Source of the DNA: Paenibacillus sp. HW567
GTDB taxonomy: Bacteria > Bacillota > Bacilli > Paenibacillales > Paenibacillaceae
Assembly: GCF_000374185.1 (NCBI RefSeq)
Contig: NZ_KB910518.1
Coordinates: forward strand, 3,481,687 to 3,545,686
Direction: 5' to 3'
DNA: 64,000 nucleotides
Shown one piece after another: positions 8,922 through 17,716 of the stretch. The notes below the pieces were generated by a model. That model saw only the letters and a program-made list of their open reading frames with translations. It had not been told where the DNA came from and searched no databases. How positions within the stretch are numbered: position 1 is the first letter of the stretch; the number at the start of each line of letters is the position of its first letter. The translations under genes and the position numbers were made by a program.

Positions 8922-10238
8922 TTATGCTTCTACTGTCCCATGCACCGGAAGCGGAGCCGGGTTGGGTGGCTCTTCGCCGTGCAGCGCATCCTGTTTGCCG
9001 CGGTTTACGTCGAGCTTCAGTACAATGGCAATGCCAAGTCCGAAGAACAGCAGCAGAGAGAGAATGCCCAGTCTTGGATTCCCGGTGAGCTGACCGACCA
9101 GGCCAAAGACAAACGGGCCAAAGATGGACGAGAACTTGCTTGTGATATTCACGAAGCCAAACAGCTCCCCGGTCCGCTTAGCCGGCATCAAATCGCTGAG
9201 CAAGGAACGGGAAATGGATTGGCTGCCTCCCTGCACCAGTCCTACCATGACCGCCAGAATGTAGAAATGCGTGGCACTCGTCATCCCGAAACCGAGAAGC
9301 ACAATCAGCAAATAAACGAACAGCGAGATTAGCAGCATCTTCTTAGCGCCGAAGCGCTCCGCCGTTTTGCCCAGCAGTAGGGTGCTTGGAAAGCCGACAA
9401 ACTGCGTAATCAGCAGGGCCAGAATCAGATCGCTTGAACCGATTCCCAGCGTGGTCCCGTAGATCGTAGCCATCAATATAATCGTGTTGATCCCGTCATT
9501 GTAGAACCAGAAGGCAGCAATCAGCCGGACCAATTGGGGGTAGCGCCTGATATCACGGTATGATCCGACGATTCTCCGCCCTGCCGCACGGACATACCCT
9601 CCAGCGTTTAAGCCGGTCAACTGCCGGGGGAGATTAGGCACACGGCGGATCACCGGAATGGAGAAAATCAGCCACCACAGCCCTACGGATACGAACGAAG
9701 CCCGTGTTCCCATCAGCGTATCCTTCATGCCGAACAACTGCGGCTGCTGGATCATCAGCAGATTGACCGCCAGCAGCACACCTCCGCCGACATAGCCAAG
9801 GGCATAACCCTTGGCGGAGATATCATCCCTTTTACCGGAGGGAACCAGGTCAGGCAGCATCGAATCATAGAAGGTCAAACTCCCGGCGAACCCTAGTGTG
9901 GACAGGACAAGCAGCGATGAAGCGAGCAGCCAGTCCCCTTCACCGACCAGGGCAAAACCCATAGTAGAAACGATGCCAAGCAGGGCAAACACGGTCAAAA
10001 AGCTTGTTTTGCGGCCTGAAACGTCGGAAATCGCACCGAGCAGCGGTGACACCAGCGCGACCAGCGCCATGCCGACAGCGTGTGTGTAAGCCAGATAGGA
10101 AGCGGCTGTATTTTCACCAAGTCCCTTCGCCGCCACCGAGCTGTAAAAAATCGGCAGCACCGCTGCCAATACCGTGGTCGCATAAGCCGAATTCGCCCAG
10201 TCATACATGAGCCAGGCGCGTACTGCAGATTTGTTCAT
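8922..10238 (-). CDS. MFS transporter, UMF1 (Atg22-like) family
   Basis: A 438-residue, 12-helix permease. The N terminus AVRAWLMYDWANSAYATTV is the hallmark of the UMF1/Atg22-like branch, and PLLGAISDVSGRKTSF is the MFS loop 2-3 motif. Fungal Atg22 exports amino acids from vacuoles; bacterial substrates are mostly unknown. The start is chosen at ATG 10238 (MNKSAVRAW) because it matches the family's usual opening. ATG 10247 lies only 3 bases from AGAGG (10251-10255) and is the alternative. The C-terminal tail is charged. It forms its own transcription unit with a terminator hairpin, between the phospholipase-like gene and the HK/RR operon. Confidence 0.88.
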   Translation of the reverse strand: MNKSAVRAWLMYDWANSAYATTVLAAVLPIFYSSVAAKGLGENTAASYLAYTHAVGMALVALVSPLLGAISDVSGRKTSFLTVFALLGIVSTMGFALVGEGDWLLASSLLVLSTLGFAGSLTFYDSMLPDLVPSGKRDDISAKGYALGYVGGGVLLAVNLLMIQQPQLFGMKDTLMGTRASFVSVGLWWLIFSIPVIRRVPNLPRQLTGLNAGGYVRAAGRRIVGSYRDIRRYPQLVRLIAAFWFYNDGINTIILMATIYGTTLGIGSSDLILALLITQFVGFPSTLLLGKTAERFGAKKMLLISLFVYLLIVLLGFGMTSATHFYILAVMVGLVQGGSQSISRSLLSDLMPAKRTGELFGFVNITSKFSSIFGPFVFGLVGQLTGNPRLGILSLLLFFGLGIAIVLKLDVNRGKQDALHGEEPPNPAPLPVHGTVEA

Positions 10239-10377
10239 TCGGATCATTTTCCTCTCACAGAACCAAATTTCCAAGCATTGTAAGCTTGTATTGTCTGCAC
10301 CGAGTATACAGAGAAAATGTCAGCACGGTATTCAGCCCATGTTCGGGGAGTATTAATTTACGGTACGAATGGATACA

Positions 10378-11811
10378 TCAAATGACTCCTGTATGCTCCA
10401 CCTTCACACAGGCCCCGCCTGCGGGTGCATTGCTGAGCCGGATGGAACCGCCCAGCTTCGCTGCGAGCTGTCCCGCAATATAAAGGCCAAGCCCGGAATG
10501 CCCGTCCCTGCTGCCTCTTGCGTCATCCCCCCGGTAAAATTTCTGCATCGCCTTCTCCAGATCCCTGCGGCTGAACCCGGGACCGGTATCGCTAATCTCG
10601 TAGGAAATACGCTCCCCTTCTGTCTTGACTGACAGTGAAATCACACCTCCGTCCGGTGTATATTCCAGACTGTTCATCACCACATTATCGAGAATGCGCT
10701 CCAGCAGATCCGTGTCGGTATATAATGAACCCCCCGCAGCAGCATCCATCCGCAACATCATTGCAATGCCTTTCCGTCCCGCCTCCAGCTCGTAGGCCTT
10801 CATCTTCCGCTCCAGAAAAGGCGCAAGCTCAAAGGGCTGCGCCTGGAGTACAGAGCCCTTCCGCTCCAGATCCGAGGTATACTGCATTTGCCGCACCAGC
10901 TCGCTGCTCTTGTCCGCATTCTCGCAGATTACGCCAAGATAACGCTGTAGCCTCCCGTCCTTCTCCGCTTCGGAATCCATCAGCGCTTCGGCATATCCGC
11001 GGATGATGGACAGCGGAGCCTTCAGGTCATGCGCCAGCGCTTCGACCATCTCCACCCGTTCCTGCTCCATCCGCCATTGCGCAGAGAGCGACTGCTGAAG
11101 CTCAGCCTTCATTTCTTCAAAAGCGCCGCACAGCCGCCCCAGCTCATTATCCGCATGATAGCCGATTTCGAAATCGAGGTCCTTCTCCTTGATCTTCCGC
11201 GCGGCCTCCATCAGCAGCCGAAGGGGCTTATTGATGTTATTCGTAAATAGCCGCGAGAAAAGCAGGGTGAACAGGATAATATAAATGAACGGCGACAGCA
11301 GGGCAGCGATAAAAATGATCCTCAGCCACCAGTTGCCGGATTTCTGCACGTATGTAGGCTGCAGTTCATAGGACATCATCACTGCGCCTTTGATCACGCT
11401 GCCCGATTCAATAATCGGTACCGTCACCACAAACCGGCCCTGCATCCTGCTGGTTTTGTTGAAGAGCTTGTACAGCGCCTCTCTGTCCGGAACCTTGACT
11501 CCCTCAAGTGTGCCATATATTTTGCGGGCATCTCCGTCCACCACTTGATAATAGATCCCTTCGCCCGGAATCACCGCTTCCAGCGCCTGTCTGGCAGACG
11601 GGTCCAGCAGAGCTGATTTCTCCTGCTTAATATATCTTTCAATGGCAGGCAAATGCTTCTCATAGTAATTACCAGGATAAACCAGCTTGTTCTCCACCCG
11701 CATATATAGCATTATGGCCAACCCGTAGGTGATCACCGTCGCCACCACACTGCACAGAATAATAAAGGTAAAAGCCAGTTGAAACTGCGTTTTTAGCGGT
11801 TTTCTGTTCAT
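10378..11811 (-). CDS. Sensor histidine kinase of a LanFEG-type operon
   Basis: A 477-residue membrane kinase. First membrane helix is at about 10-33 (FTFIILCSVVATVITYGLA), an extracytoplasmic sensor of about 125 residues follows, second helix about 165-190 (IIFIAALLSPFIYIILFTLL), HAMP, HisKA with the phospho-acceptor in ALAHDLKAPLSIIRGY, then HATPase boxes NSLEYTPDGG, DTGPGFSRRDLEKA and HSGLGLYIAGQLA. ATG 11811 follows AAGGAG by 7 bases and begins 14 bases after the response-regulator stop. It is the last gene of a five-gene operon, ABC ATPase, two permeases, regulator, kinase, the arrangement of bacitracin/lantibiotic-type peptide sensing and defence modules. The large sensor domain suggests direct peptide or envelope sensing; the ligand is unknown. 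Confidence 0.93.
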   Translation of the reverse strand: MNRKPLKTQFQLAFTFIILCSVVATVITYGLAIMLYMRVENKLVYPGNYYEKHLPAIERYIKQEKSALLDPSARQALEAVIPGEGIYYQVVDGDARKIYGTLEGVKVPDREALYKLFNKTSRMQGRFVVTVPIIESGSVIKGAVMMSYELQPTYVQKSGNWWLRIIFIAALLSPFIYIILFTLLFSRLFTNNINKPLRLLMEAARKIKEKDLDFEIGYHADNELGRLCGAFEEMKAELQQSLSAQWRMEQERVEMVEALAHDLKAPLSIIRGYAEALMDSEAEKDGRLQRYLGVICENADKSSELVRQMQYTSDLERKGSVLQAQPFELAPFLERKMKAYELEAGRKGIAMMLRMDAAAGGSLYTDTDLLERILDNVVMNSLEYTPDGGVISLSVKTEGERISYEISDTGPGFSRRDLEKAMQKFYRGDDARGSRDGHSGLGLYIAGQLAAKLGGSIRLSNAPAGGACVKVEHTGVI

Positions 11812-11825
11812 GCGGCAGCTCCTTC

Positions 11826-12512
11826 TTACTGATTTGTCCATTTGTAGCCGATGCCCCACACCGTGGAAATGTAATCTCCCGACGGATCGGCTGCTGCCAG
11901 CTTGGCGCGTATCTTCTTAATGTGCTCGACCACGGTGGAAGCATCGCCTTCGGCGTCGTAGCCCCATATCTTCTCATAGATATGCTCACGCGAAAATACC
12001 TGGCCGGCATACAGCGCCAGCAGCTCGGTGATGTCATATTCCCGCCGGGTCAGCGTAACCGGCTCCCCGGCAACGCTTACCAGCCGTTCCTTCAGGCTTA
12101 GCTCAAGCCTGCCAAAACGCAGCCTGCTGATCTGCGCAGGCTTCTGCCGCGACCGCTCCTCCCGCCGCAGGTTGGCGTCAATCCGGGCCAGCAGCTCGCG
12201 GAGGCCAAAGGGCTTGACCACATAATCGTCCCCGCCAAGCGTCAGGCCGCGAACCCGGTCTGCTTCCGACTGCTTGGCGCTCAGGAATATGATCGGGCAG
12301 CTTACCTGATCGCGGATGCTGCGGCATACCTCGAAGCCGTTCATCCCCGGCATCATGATGTCGAGCATAACAAGGTCCGGTTCGCTCTCTGCAAGTCGGA
12401 CCCCTTCAATGCCGTCATAGGCTGTCAGCACCTCGTGTCCCTTGGCCTGCAGCTCATCCGCGAGCAGATTAACCAAAGCCTCCTCATCGTCGATGATCAG
12501 AATTCTGCTCAC
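11826..12512 (-). CDS. OmpR-family response regulator
   Basis: A 228-residue regulator: receiver domain (ILIIDDEEALVNLL with the acidic pair, phospho-acceptor in LVMLDIMMPGMNGFEV, Lys in DDYVVKPFGLRELL) and a winged-helix DNA-binding domain (LTRREYDITELLALYAG, then FSREHIYEKIWGYDAEGDASTVVEHIKKIRAK in two parts, ending WGIGYKW). The GTG at 12512 lies 6 bases after AGGAGG and is preferred; the open frame extending to 12572 adds an unrelated leader. It sits between the second permease gene (20 bases upstream) and its kinase. It probably controls the ABC genes of its own operon. Confidence 0.93.
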   Translation of the reverse strand: MSRILIIDDEEALVNLLADELQAKGHEVLTAYDGIEGVRLAESEPDLVMLDIMMPGMNGFEVCRSIRDQVSCPIIFLSAKQSEADRVRGLTLGGDDYVVKPFGLRELLARIDANLRREERSRQKPAQISRLRFGRLELSLKERLVSVAGEPVTLTRREYDITELLALYAGQVFSREHIYEKIWGYDAEGDASTVVEHIKKIRAKLAAADPSGDYISTVWGIGYKWTNQ

Positions 12513-12532
12513 CCTATCCCTCCTGTTCTCCG

Positions 12533-13297
12533 CTATTCGTAGCTCTTGCGGCCTTCCCATCTGCAAAACCATAGTATACTACAAACGGTTGCAATCAAGA
12601 ACACTATACTTGCCGGAACCAGCCCCCGGATCAGCCCATCCCGCAGAAGCGTATGGGAATTTCCGGCCATGGCGGCCGCCGGAAGCCGGGCCAGTCTTGC
12701 CGGCCAGGACCATGGCACGTAAGGCCAGATGGGATCGCCAATGGAAGTTGTGCCTATAATGGCGGCCACCAGCAGCCCCGCTCCTCCTGCACCAATGGAA
12801 GCCCCAAGCCCGTAAGCCAGCGCCAGGAACAGATGGAATGTGCAGACTGCAAGGCTTCCCGCCAGTGCCAGCAAGCCGCTGAGCAGAAACATCTCCGCGC
12901 CGGGCTGTTCCAGATGAAGTATATACCGCATCCCGGGCAGCAGCAGGAGCAAGGAACCGAACAGGAATACTGCCGCCAGCAGAACAAGCAGAAGCAGCTT
13001 GCTTATATAGACCATCGTTCTTGACGCGTTCTGGCCGAGCAAGCCGTTGAAATGTCCGGCGTTCTCTTCTTGAGCAGCCAGCAGACCTGCCAGCAAGCCG
13101 GTACCCATTGGCAGCACAATGCTGGCTGAATCAAAGAAGATCTCGTGAATTACAAAAGGCAGCTCCGCCGTATGCGCCCGGCGCGCGAAATACCACAGGA
13201 ACAGCGCAGGATAACCCAGAATCGCGGCAGCCGTCAGCAGGCGGATAGGCGTCCGCTTCGTTTTGAGCCAATCCGAAGACACCAAACGCAGCAGCAA
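12533..13297 (-). CDS. Lantibiotic-immunity-type ABC permease, MutG/LanG-like
   Basis: A 254-residue membrane protein of six predicted helices, opening MLLRLVSSDWLKTKRTPIRLL. The pattern of a short N-terminal amphipathic segment followed by WLKTKRT is typical of LanE/LanG permeases. The conserved DPIWPYVPWSWPARL motif is near-identical in kind to PNWLYVPWSWPLRL in the neighbouring permease, showing the two subunits are paralogues. TTG 13297 is one base after the stop of the upstream permease, with AGAGGTG inside that gene's 3' end, indicating translational coupling. It exports or expels membrane-acting peptides together with the ATPase. Confidence 0.86.
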   Translation of the reverse strand: MLLRLVSSDWLKTKRTPIRLLTAAAILGYPALFLWYFARRAHTAELPFVIHEIFFDSASIVLPMGTGLLAGLLAAQEENAGHFNGLLGQNASRTMVYISKLLLLVLLAAVFLFGSLLLLLPGMRYILHLEQPGAEMFLLSGLLALAGSLAVCTFHLFLALAYGLGASIGAGGAGLLVAAIIGTTSIGDPIWPYVPWSWPARLARLPAAAMAGNSHTLLRDGLIRGLVPASIVFLIATVCSILWFCRWEGRKSYE

Positions 13298-13298
13298 G

Positions 13299-14057
13299 TT
13301 ATTTCACCTCTCTTCGGGCAAACCATACTCCCGTGAGCCAGGAGCAGGCTGCAAAGAACAGCAGGGAAACTGCAATACCCGCTGGAATCACAGAGGTGTC
13401 CAGCAGCGGGTCGCCGGGAAGGAGCGGAACCCCGTTCGGGTTCACTCCAGCTACCGGACTCATCAGCCGCAGCGGCCAGCTCCACGGCACATAGAGCCAA
13501 TTCGGCTTGGGAGCCGTTAATACTCCTGCGAACATGCCTGCAACACCAAGGCCTATGGATGCTGCCATTCCCTTCCACGCCGCCGCCAGCAATTGGAGCG
13601 GAATCAATCCCAGCGATACCAGCCAGACAAGCAGACTGGCGCTGACAACCTTACCCACGGGCAGGATTCCGCCTGTAACCAGAAGACCTGCGATAAGCAC
13701 AGTGACTATGGTTCCCAGCGATGACAGCAGCATATAGTAGGCAAGTACTGCAATTTTGCCGAACCACAGCGCGTACGGATGAATATTATGCAGCCGGAGG
13801 CCACGGTAGCTGCCGGCTTTGCGTTCCCTAACCTCCGCCAGTGCGCAGAGCAGGGCCGTACCCAGCGGCACAAACACAAACGGCCACCAGTTGAACACCA
13901 TACTGAGGAACAAGCTGCCCGGTATGCTCTCCCCTTGTGGAAGAAAGAGAAGGGCAACAAGCGCAAACAGCACAATGAACAGCGGAGCGGCCCATACCAG
14001 CTTCACCGAAAAGCTGCGTCTGTATTTTAAATGCTCAGCCTGAAGGATGTTAAGCAT
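13299..14057 (-). CDS. Lantibiotic-immunity-type ABC permease, MutE/EpiE-like
   Basis: A 252-residue, six-helix membrane protein opening MLNILQAEHLKYRRSFSVKL, the typical LanE start (AEHLKYRRS). It carries the PNWLYVPWSWPLRL motif shared with its partner permease. ATG 14057 overlaps the ATPase stop by 8 bases (ATGCTTAA), a classic coupled junction, so the longer frame to 14186 is not the true start. With the ATPase and LanG-like subunit it would form the peptide-clearing transporter of the module. Confidence 0.87.
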   Translation of the reverse strand: MLNILQAEHLKYRRSFSVKLVWAAPLFIVLFALVALLFLPQGESIPGSLFLSMVFNWWPFVFVPLGTALLCALAEVRERKAGSYRGLRLHNIHPYALWFGKIAVLAYYMLLSSLGTIVTVLIAGLLVTGGILPVGKVVSASLLVWLVSLGLIPLQLLAAAWKGMAASIGLGVAGMFAGVLTAPKPNWLYVPWSWPLRLMSPVAGVNPNGVPLLPGDPLLDTSVIPAGIAVSLLFFAACSWLTGVWFARREVK

Positions 14058-14769
14058 GCCGCACCCCCGCCTGTTCCCGGTTCTGCGCAACAACCTGCAT
14101 GAACAATGCCTCAAGATCCTCGCCTTTGTGCATTTTGCTCTCATAGCCAAGCCGTCCGCCGCTAATGATCCCGATATGGTCGGCAATCTGCTCCACCTCG
14201 GACAGAATGTGGCTGGACAGAATGACCGTGATCCCCTGGGCCGGGAAGGAGCGGATCAGCTCGCGCAGCTCCTGAATTCCGAGCGGGTCCAGCCCGTTCG
14301 TCGGCTCATCGAGAATCAGCAGCTCCGGCCGGTTCAGCAGAGCAATCGCGATGCCGAGCCGCTGCTTCATGCCAAGGGAGAACTGCGATGCCCTTTTGGA
14401 GCCGGTGTCTTTTAAATCCACAGTATGCAGCACCTCTTCAATTCTCTGCGGAGGCAACTTGAGCAGCTTGGCATGTACCCGCAAATTCTCGCGGGCCGTA
14501 AGGTTCCCGTACAGCGCCGGAGCTTCAATCAATGCGCCGATCCGGTCAAGCTGCCGTCTCTCCCAGGGTTTGCCACCCAGCAGAATCTGCCCTTCGCTTG
14601 GCCGCAGAAGTCCTGTAATCATTTTCAGTGTTGTTGTCTTGCCGGCACCATTTGGTCCAAGCAGACCATAAATCGCTCCCCTTGGGATACTGAGCGAGAC
14701 ATTCTCCACGGCCCGCTGCCGCTTGAACCGCTTGCTTAGCTGCTTGGTTTCCAAAAGATATGACTCCAT
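14050..14769 (-). CDS. Lantibiotic-protection-type ABC transporter ATPase, LanF-like
   Basis: A 239-residue ATPase with Walker A GLLGPNGAGKTTTLKMI, signature QFSLGMKQRLGIAIALL, Walker B LLILDEPTNGLDP and switch His in ILSSHILSEVEQ. The SLGMKQRLGIA signature is characteristic of the drug/lantibiotic exporter (LanF, BcrA) subfamily. ATG 14769 lies 9 bases after GAGAGG; ATG 14778 touches that site. It is first in the operon LanF-LanE-LanG-RR-HK. No lantibiotic precursor, LanB/C/M enzyme or LanT is visible nearby, so the module likely protects against exogenous peptides. Confidence 0.93.
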   Translation of the reverse strand: MESYLLETKQLSKRFKRQRAVENVSLSIPRGAIYGLLGPNGAGKTTTLKMITGLLRPSEGQILLGGKPWERRQLDRIGALIEAPALYGNLTARENLRVHAKLLKLPPQRIEEVLHTVDLKDTGSKRASQFSLGMKQRLGIAIALLNRPELLILDEPTNGLDPLGIQELRELIRSFPAQGITVILSSHILSEVEQIADHIGIISGGRLGYESKMHKGEDLEALFMQVVAQNREQAGVRHA

Positions 14770-14841
14770 TTCATTCATCCTCTCTGTTCTGTCTGAACAC
14801 AGCTTAACCAGAGAAAATAAAGATTCTATAATGTTTGTTCT

Positions 14842-14856
14842 TTAACCCCCGGTTAA
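14842..14856. promoter_or_regulatory. Candidate operator dyad TTAACC-n3-GGTTAA
   Basis: A perfect 6-base inverted repeat with a 3-base spacer in the 145-base divergent region between the LanFEG-RK operon and the glycosyltransferase. A further TTAACC half-site lies near 14805. It is positioned where an autoregulatory response-regulator site would be expected, but no binding evidence exists. Confidence 0.3.
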
Positions 14857-14914
14857 CGCCCTTGAAATATTCGCTTGCTAAGATCAGGGCAAGAAGAACA
14901 CAGGGAGGGATTCC

Positions 14915-16075
14915 ATGCGCCTAGCCTTATTTACAGACACGTTTCTTCCGCAGACGAATGGTGTAGCCCGTACGCTTAGCCGCTTAACCGGACATTTGAA
15001 CCGCCGGGGGATTGAGCATCTGCTGTTCACGCCGAAATCCTCACCGGAGGACAGCTATCCTGACCCGGTGCGTCCTATTGCCAGCATCCCTTTTTTTCTG
15101 TACCCCGAATGCAGGCTGGCCCTGCCAAGCATGTCTTCCATCCAGAATCAGTTGAAATCATTCCAGCCCGATCTGCTGCATATGGCCACGCCGTTCAACA
15201 TTGGCCTCTGCGGCCTCCGTTATGCACATAAGCACGGCCTTCCTCACGTAGCTTCTTACCATACCCACTTCGACCGTTATCTCGAATATTACCGGATGCG
15301 CCCGATTGTTCCCCTCTATTGGAAATACATGAAATGGTTCCACCGGTCCTGCGACGCCACCTTTGCCCCGTCCCAGGAAACGGTCAGCACTCTTTCCCGC
15401 CAAGGTATTGAGCGGCTGAAGCTCTGGTCCAGAGGAATTGACTGCCGGATGTACTCCCCGGACAAACGCAACGCCCGCAGAGTACGGGAACAGTATGGAA
15501 TTGCCGCGCCGCTGGTATTGCTGTATGTTGGGCGGATTGCTCCGGAAAAAGATATCGCCACCCTCCTTCAGGCCATGCGGCAACTGCCGGAATCCCTCGC
15601 AGCCGGAATTCATTTGCTAGTGGTTGGCGACGGCCCGCTGCTGCCCGAGCTGCGGGCGAACGCACCTCACAATGTCACCTTCACCGGTGCCAAGCACGGC
15701 GAGGAATTGGCGGAGCTGTACGCCTCCGGCGACCTGTTCGTCTTTCCGTCCAGCACGGAAACCTTCGGCAACGTCGTGCTCGAAGCGATGGCTTCAGGTC
15801 TCCCGGTTATTGCCGCCGGTGCAGGCGGAAGCAAGGAACTGATCCTGCCCGGGGTTACCGGCAGGCTGTTTGAGCCGCAGAATCCGGGGGCGCTGGTGGA
15901 GGAAATCAGCAAAATAGCCGATCAGCCCGTACAGCGGGCAGCTATGGGCGTTGAGGGACGGAGAGCAGCGCTCGGGCGCTCCTGGGAGCAGATTTTCGAC
16001 GGACTAATCACCGATTATGAAGAGGTCATTGATAACAGACGCGTGAAGAGCAGAGCGGGGATATTTACGGCTTGA
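14915..16075 (+). CDS. Family 4 glycosyltransferase (MgtA-like)
   Basis: A 386-residue GT-B enzyme. The N-terminal domain opens FTDTFLPQTNGVARTLSRL, with the nucleotide-proximal QTNGV loop. The C-terminal donor domain has LLYVGRIAPEKDIATLL, VGDGP, and the catalytic E-x7-E in PSSTETFGNVVLEAMASGLP. The opening is typical of the GDP-mannose-dependent alpha-mannosyltransferase MgtA-like and SQD2-like group, which transfer sugars to membrane lipids; donor and acceptor are not certain. It starts 6 bases after GGGAGG and is divergent from the LanFEG operon. No other glycan gene is adjacent. Confidence 0.88.
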   Translation: MRLALFTDTFLPQTNGVARTLSRLTGHLNRRGIEHLLFTPKSSPEDSYPDPVRPIASIPFFLYPECRLALPSMSSIQNQLKSFQPDLLHMATPFNIGLCGLRYAHKHGLPHVASYHTHFDRYLEYYRMRPIVPLYWKYMKWFHRSCDATFAPSQETVSTLSRQGIERLKLWSRGIDCRMYSPDKRNARRVREQYGIAAPLVLLYVGRIAPEKDIATLLQAMRQLPESLAAGIHLLVVGDGPLLPELRANAPHNVTFTGAKHGEELAELYASGDLFVFPSSTETFGNVVLEAMASGLPVIAAGAGGSKELILPGVTGRLFEPQNPGALVEEISKIADQPVQRAAMGVEGRRAALGRSWEQIFDGLITDYEEVIDNRRVKSRAGIFTA

Positions 16076-16092
16076 CCGGCAAAGGGGCGCAA

Positions 16093-16161
16093 GTCTGTTA
16101 ACAGACAAAAAAACTATTGACTGTCCTAGCCTTTTTAGCCAGGGAGATCAATAGTTTTTTT
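16093..16161. terminator. Bidirectional terminator between convergent genes, with adjacent palindrome
   Basis: The arms AAACTATTGA (16111-16120) and TCAATAGTTT (16148-16157), flanked by A and T runs on the two sides, can terminate both the glycosyltransferase and the WYL regulator transcripts. Directly before it lies the perfect 14-base palindrome GTCTGTTAACAGAC (16093-16106). Confidence 0.8.
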
Positions 16162-16202
16162 GTTAGTTCATACTGAGAGCAGCCTGGATATCTCCCATCA
16201 TT

Positions 16203-17120
16203 TCAGCCATATTTCTTCACCATCCGCTCTGCCAGGCTGCGCATCCTCTCCCTGAGGCTCTCAGGCTCAAGCACAGTAACCAGGTCACTGTGTTCCAGCA
16301 ACCGTCCGAACCAGCCGCTCTCCTCTTCGGGAACGGAGAAGGACATCACCAGCCCAACTTCACGGACGTCCAGCAGCTCTGCGTTTGGAAAAGCCTCTTC
16401 CAGCAGCACCCTGCCCTCCGCCGCACAAAGCAGCTTGACGTTAATGCTGTGCCGGTGATCCGTGTGAGCTGCCAGCAGATCTTCCGCGTCTGCATGAGTG
16501 GCGGCAAAGGGCTTCGACATAGAAGCAGCCTGCCGCATCCGGGAGATGCGGAACAGCCGGTAATCCTGCTTATCGCGGCAATAGGCGAACAGATACCAGG
16601 CATACCATTTGTAGGTCAGAAGCAGCGGCTCCACACACCTGTCCGAAACTATATTTCGCGCATCCGTATACTGAAACCGGATCACCTTTTTCTCTTTTAT
16701 CGCCTGCTCCAAGACGGCCATATCCTGAGCTGTATTCTTTCCTTCGCGCAGCACGCCCAGGTTCAGTTGAAATGCTTGCTGAGGCAATGCTCTGTCTGGA
16801 GAGAGCGCCATCATCTTATCCACCGCGTTCTGCGCCCGTTCATTGTCATACCCGGAGAGCAGCCCCTTAAGCGCAGCCAGAATAATCGCATAATCCTCAG
16901 CCTGCAGCAGTTGCCGGTTCATTTTGAAGCTGTCCACAATAAAATATCCCCCGCTTTGCCCCTGCAGCGAACCAACGGGAATTCCCGCAAGACTGATAGA
17001 TTCGATATCACGCTGGATCGTGCGCGGCGACACCCCGAACTTCTCAGCCAGCACCCGGGCGCTGACCGTATCCCGGCCCAGCAAATAGACTACGATGCCC
17101 AGCAAGCGGTCGATTTTCAT
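16203..17120 (-). CDS. WYL-domain transcriptional regulator (YafY/DeoR-like)
   Basis: A 305-residue regulator. The N-terminal winged helix reads DTVSARVLAEKFGVSPRTIQRDI, and the WYL domain covers about 135-225 with YKWYAWYLFAYCRDKQDYRLFRISRM. A C-terminal extension follows (residues 230-300). WYL regulators often respond to nucleic-acid or stress ligands and control defence or DNA-repair genes; here no such target is adjacent. The start is 6 bases after the acetyltransferase stop, so the two are co-transcribed downstream of the pyruvate kinase gene. Confidence 0.9.
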   Translation of the reverse strand: MKIDRLLGIVVYLLGRDTVSARVLAEKFGVSPRTIQRDIESISLAGIPVGSLQGQSGGYFIVDSFKMNRQLLQAEDYAIILAALKGLLSGYDNERAQNAVDKMMALSPDRALPQQAFQLNLGVLREGKNTAQDMAVLEQAIKEKKVIRFQYTDARNIVSDRCVEPLLLTYKWYAWYLFAYCRDKQDYRLFRISRMRQAASMSKPFAATHADAEDLLAAHTDHRHSINVKLLCAAEGRVLLEEAFPNAELLDVREVGLVMSFSVPEEESGWFGRLLEHSDLVTVLEPESLRERMRSLAERMVKKYG

Positions 17121-17126
17121 CTTCGG

Positions 17127-17690
17127 CTATCCCTGCTCCTTCTCCGCTGATTCCCGGCGGCTGACCAGCCACTCCTGTCCGAGCACCCCATATGCATAGG
17201 TGTCATGCCACATCGGCTGACCGTCAGCATCGGTCTTGAAATAACCAGTCTGGAGAAAATGCCCCTCCCGCCGTAGCCGCAGCCGCTCAAGCAGCCGCCA
17301 GGAAGGGGAGTTGCGCGGATCACAATGGGCCGCCACTCTTCGAATCTGCAGCTCGCCGAATCCATACTCCAGCAGCCGGATGCAGGCTTCTACCGCATAA
17401 CCTTTGCCCTGAAATTGGCTATTGAACACATAACCAAGCTCCCACGTCCGGAACGGCTCCGGCTCCTGCTGCTGAAAATACAGGTTACCGATTACCTTGC
17501 CTGTATCCTTCAGGCATACCGCCCAAAACGCATGATCCGTAGAACGTCTGAGCGCCTCGTCTCTGCTGGCCTTTTCATCAAAAACACCGTAAGGCTCGTA
17601 CTTCACGACCTCTTCCTGTGACAGATATTCGTGCAGGTCCTCCCAGTCCTCCGGCTTGAAGCCCCTTATCAATAATCGCTTTGTTTCCAT
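17127..17690 (-). CDS. GNAT N-acetyltransferase, RimJ/RimL type
   Basis: A 187-residue acetyl-CoA-dependent transferase. It opens METKRLLIRGFKPEDWEDLH, has the acetyl-CoA loop in NSQFQGKGYAVEACIRLLEYGF, and RRVAAHCDPRNSPSWRLLERL with the N-S-S-W-R acceptor-side motif typical of the ribosomal-protein acetyltransferase branch. The ATG at 17690 has AAAGG 9 bases upstream and replaces an open frame start at 17714. It follows the pyruvate kinase gene by 26 bases with no terminator seen. Substrate unknown. Confidence 0.88.
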   Translation of the reverse strand: METKRLLIRGFKPEDWEDLHEYLSQEEVVKYEPYGVFDEKASRDEALRRSTDHAFWAVCLKDTGKVIGNLYFQQQEPEPFRTWELGYVFNSQFQGKGYAVEACIRLLEYGFGELQIRRVAAHCDPRNSPSWRLLERLRLRREGHFLQTGYFKTDADGQPMWHDTYAYGVLGQEWLVSRRESAEKEQG

Positions 17691-17716
17691 CTCTTTCATC
17701 CTTTCACTACTCAATT

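Noticed and set aside
10378..16075. Search for a lantibiotic precursor or LanM/LanB/LanC/LanT gene near the LanFEG operon
   Set aside because: None found within the window.
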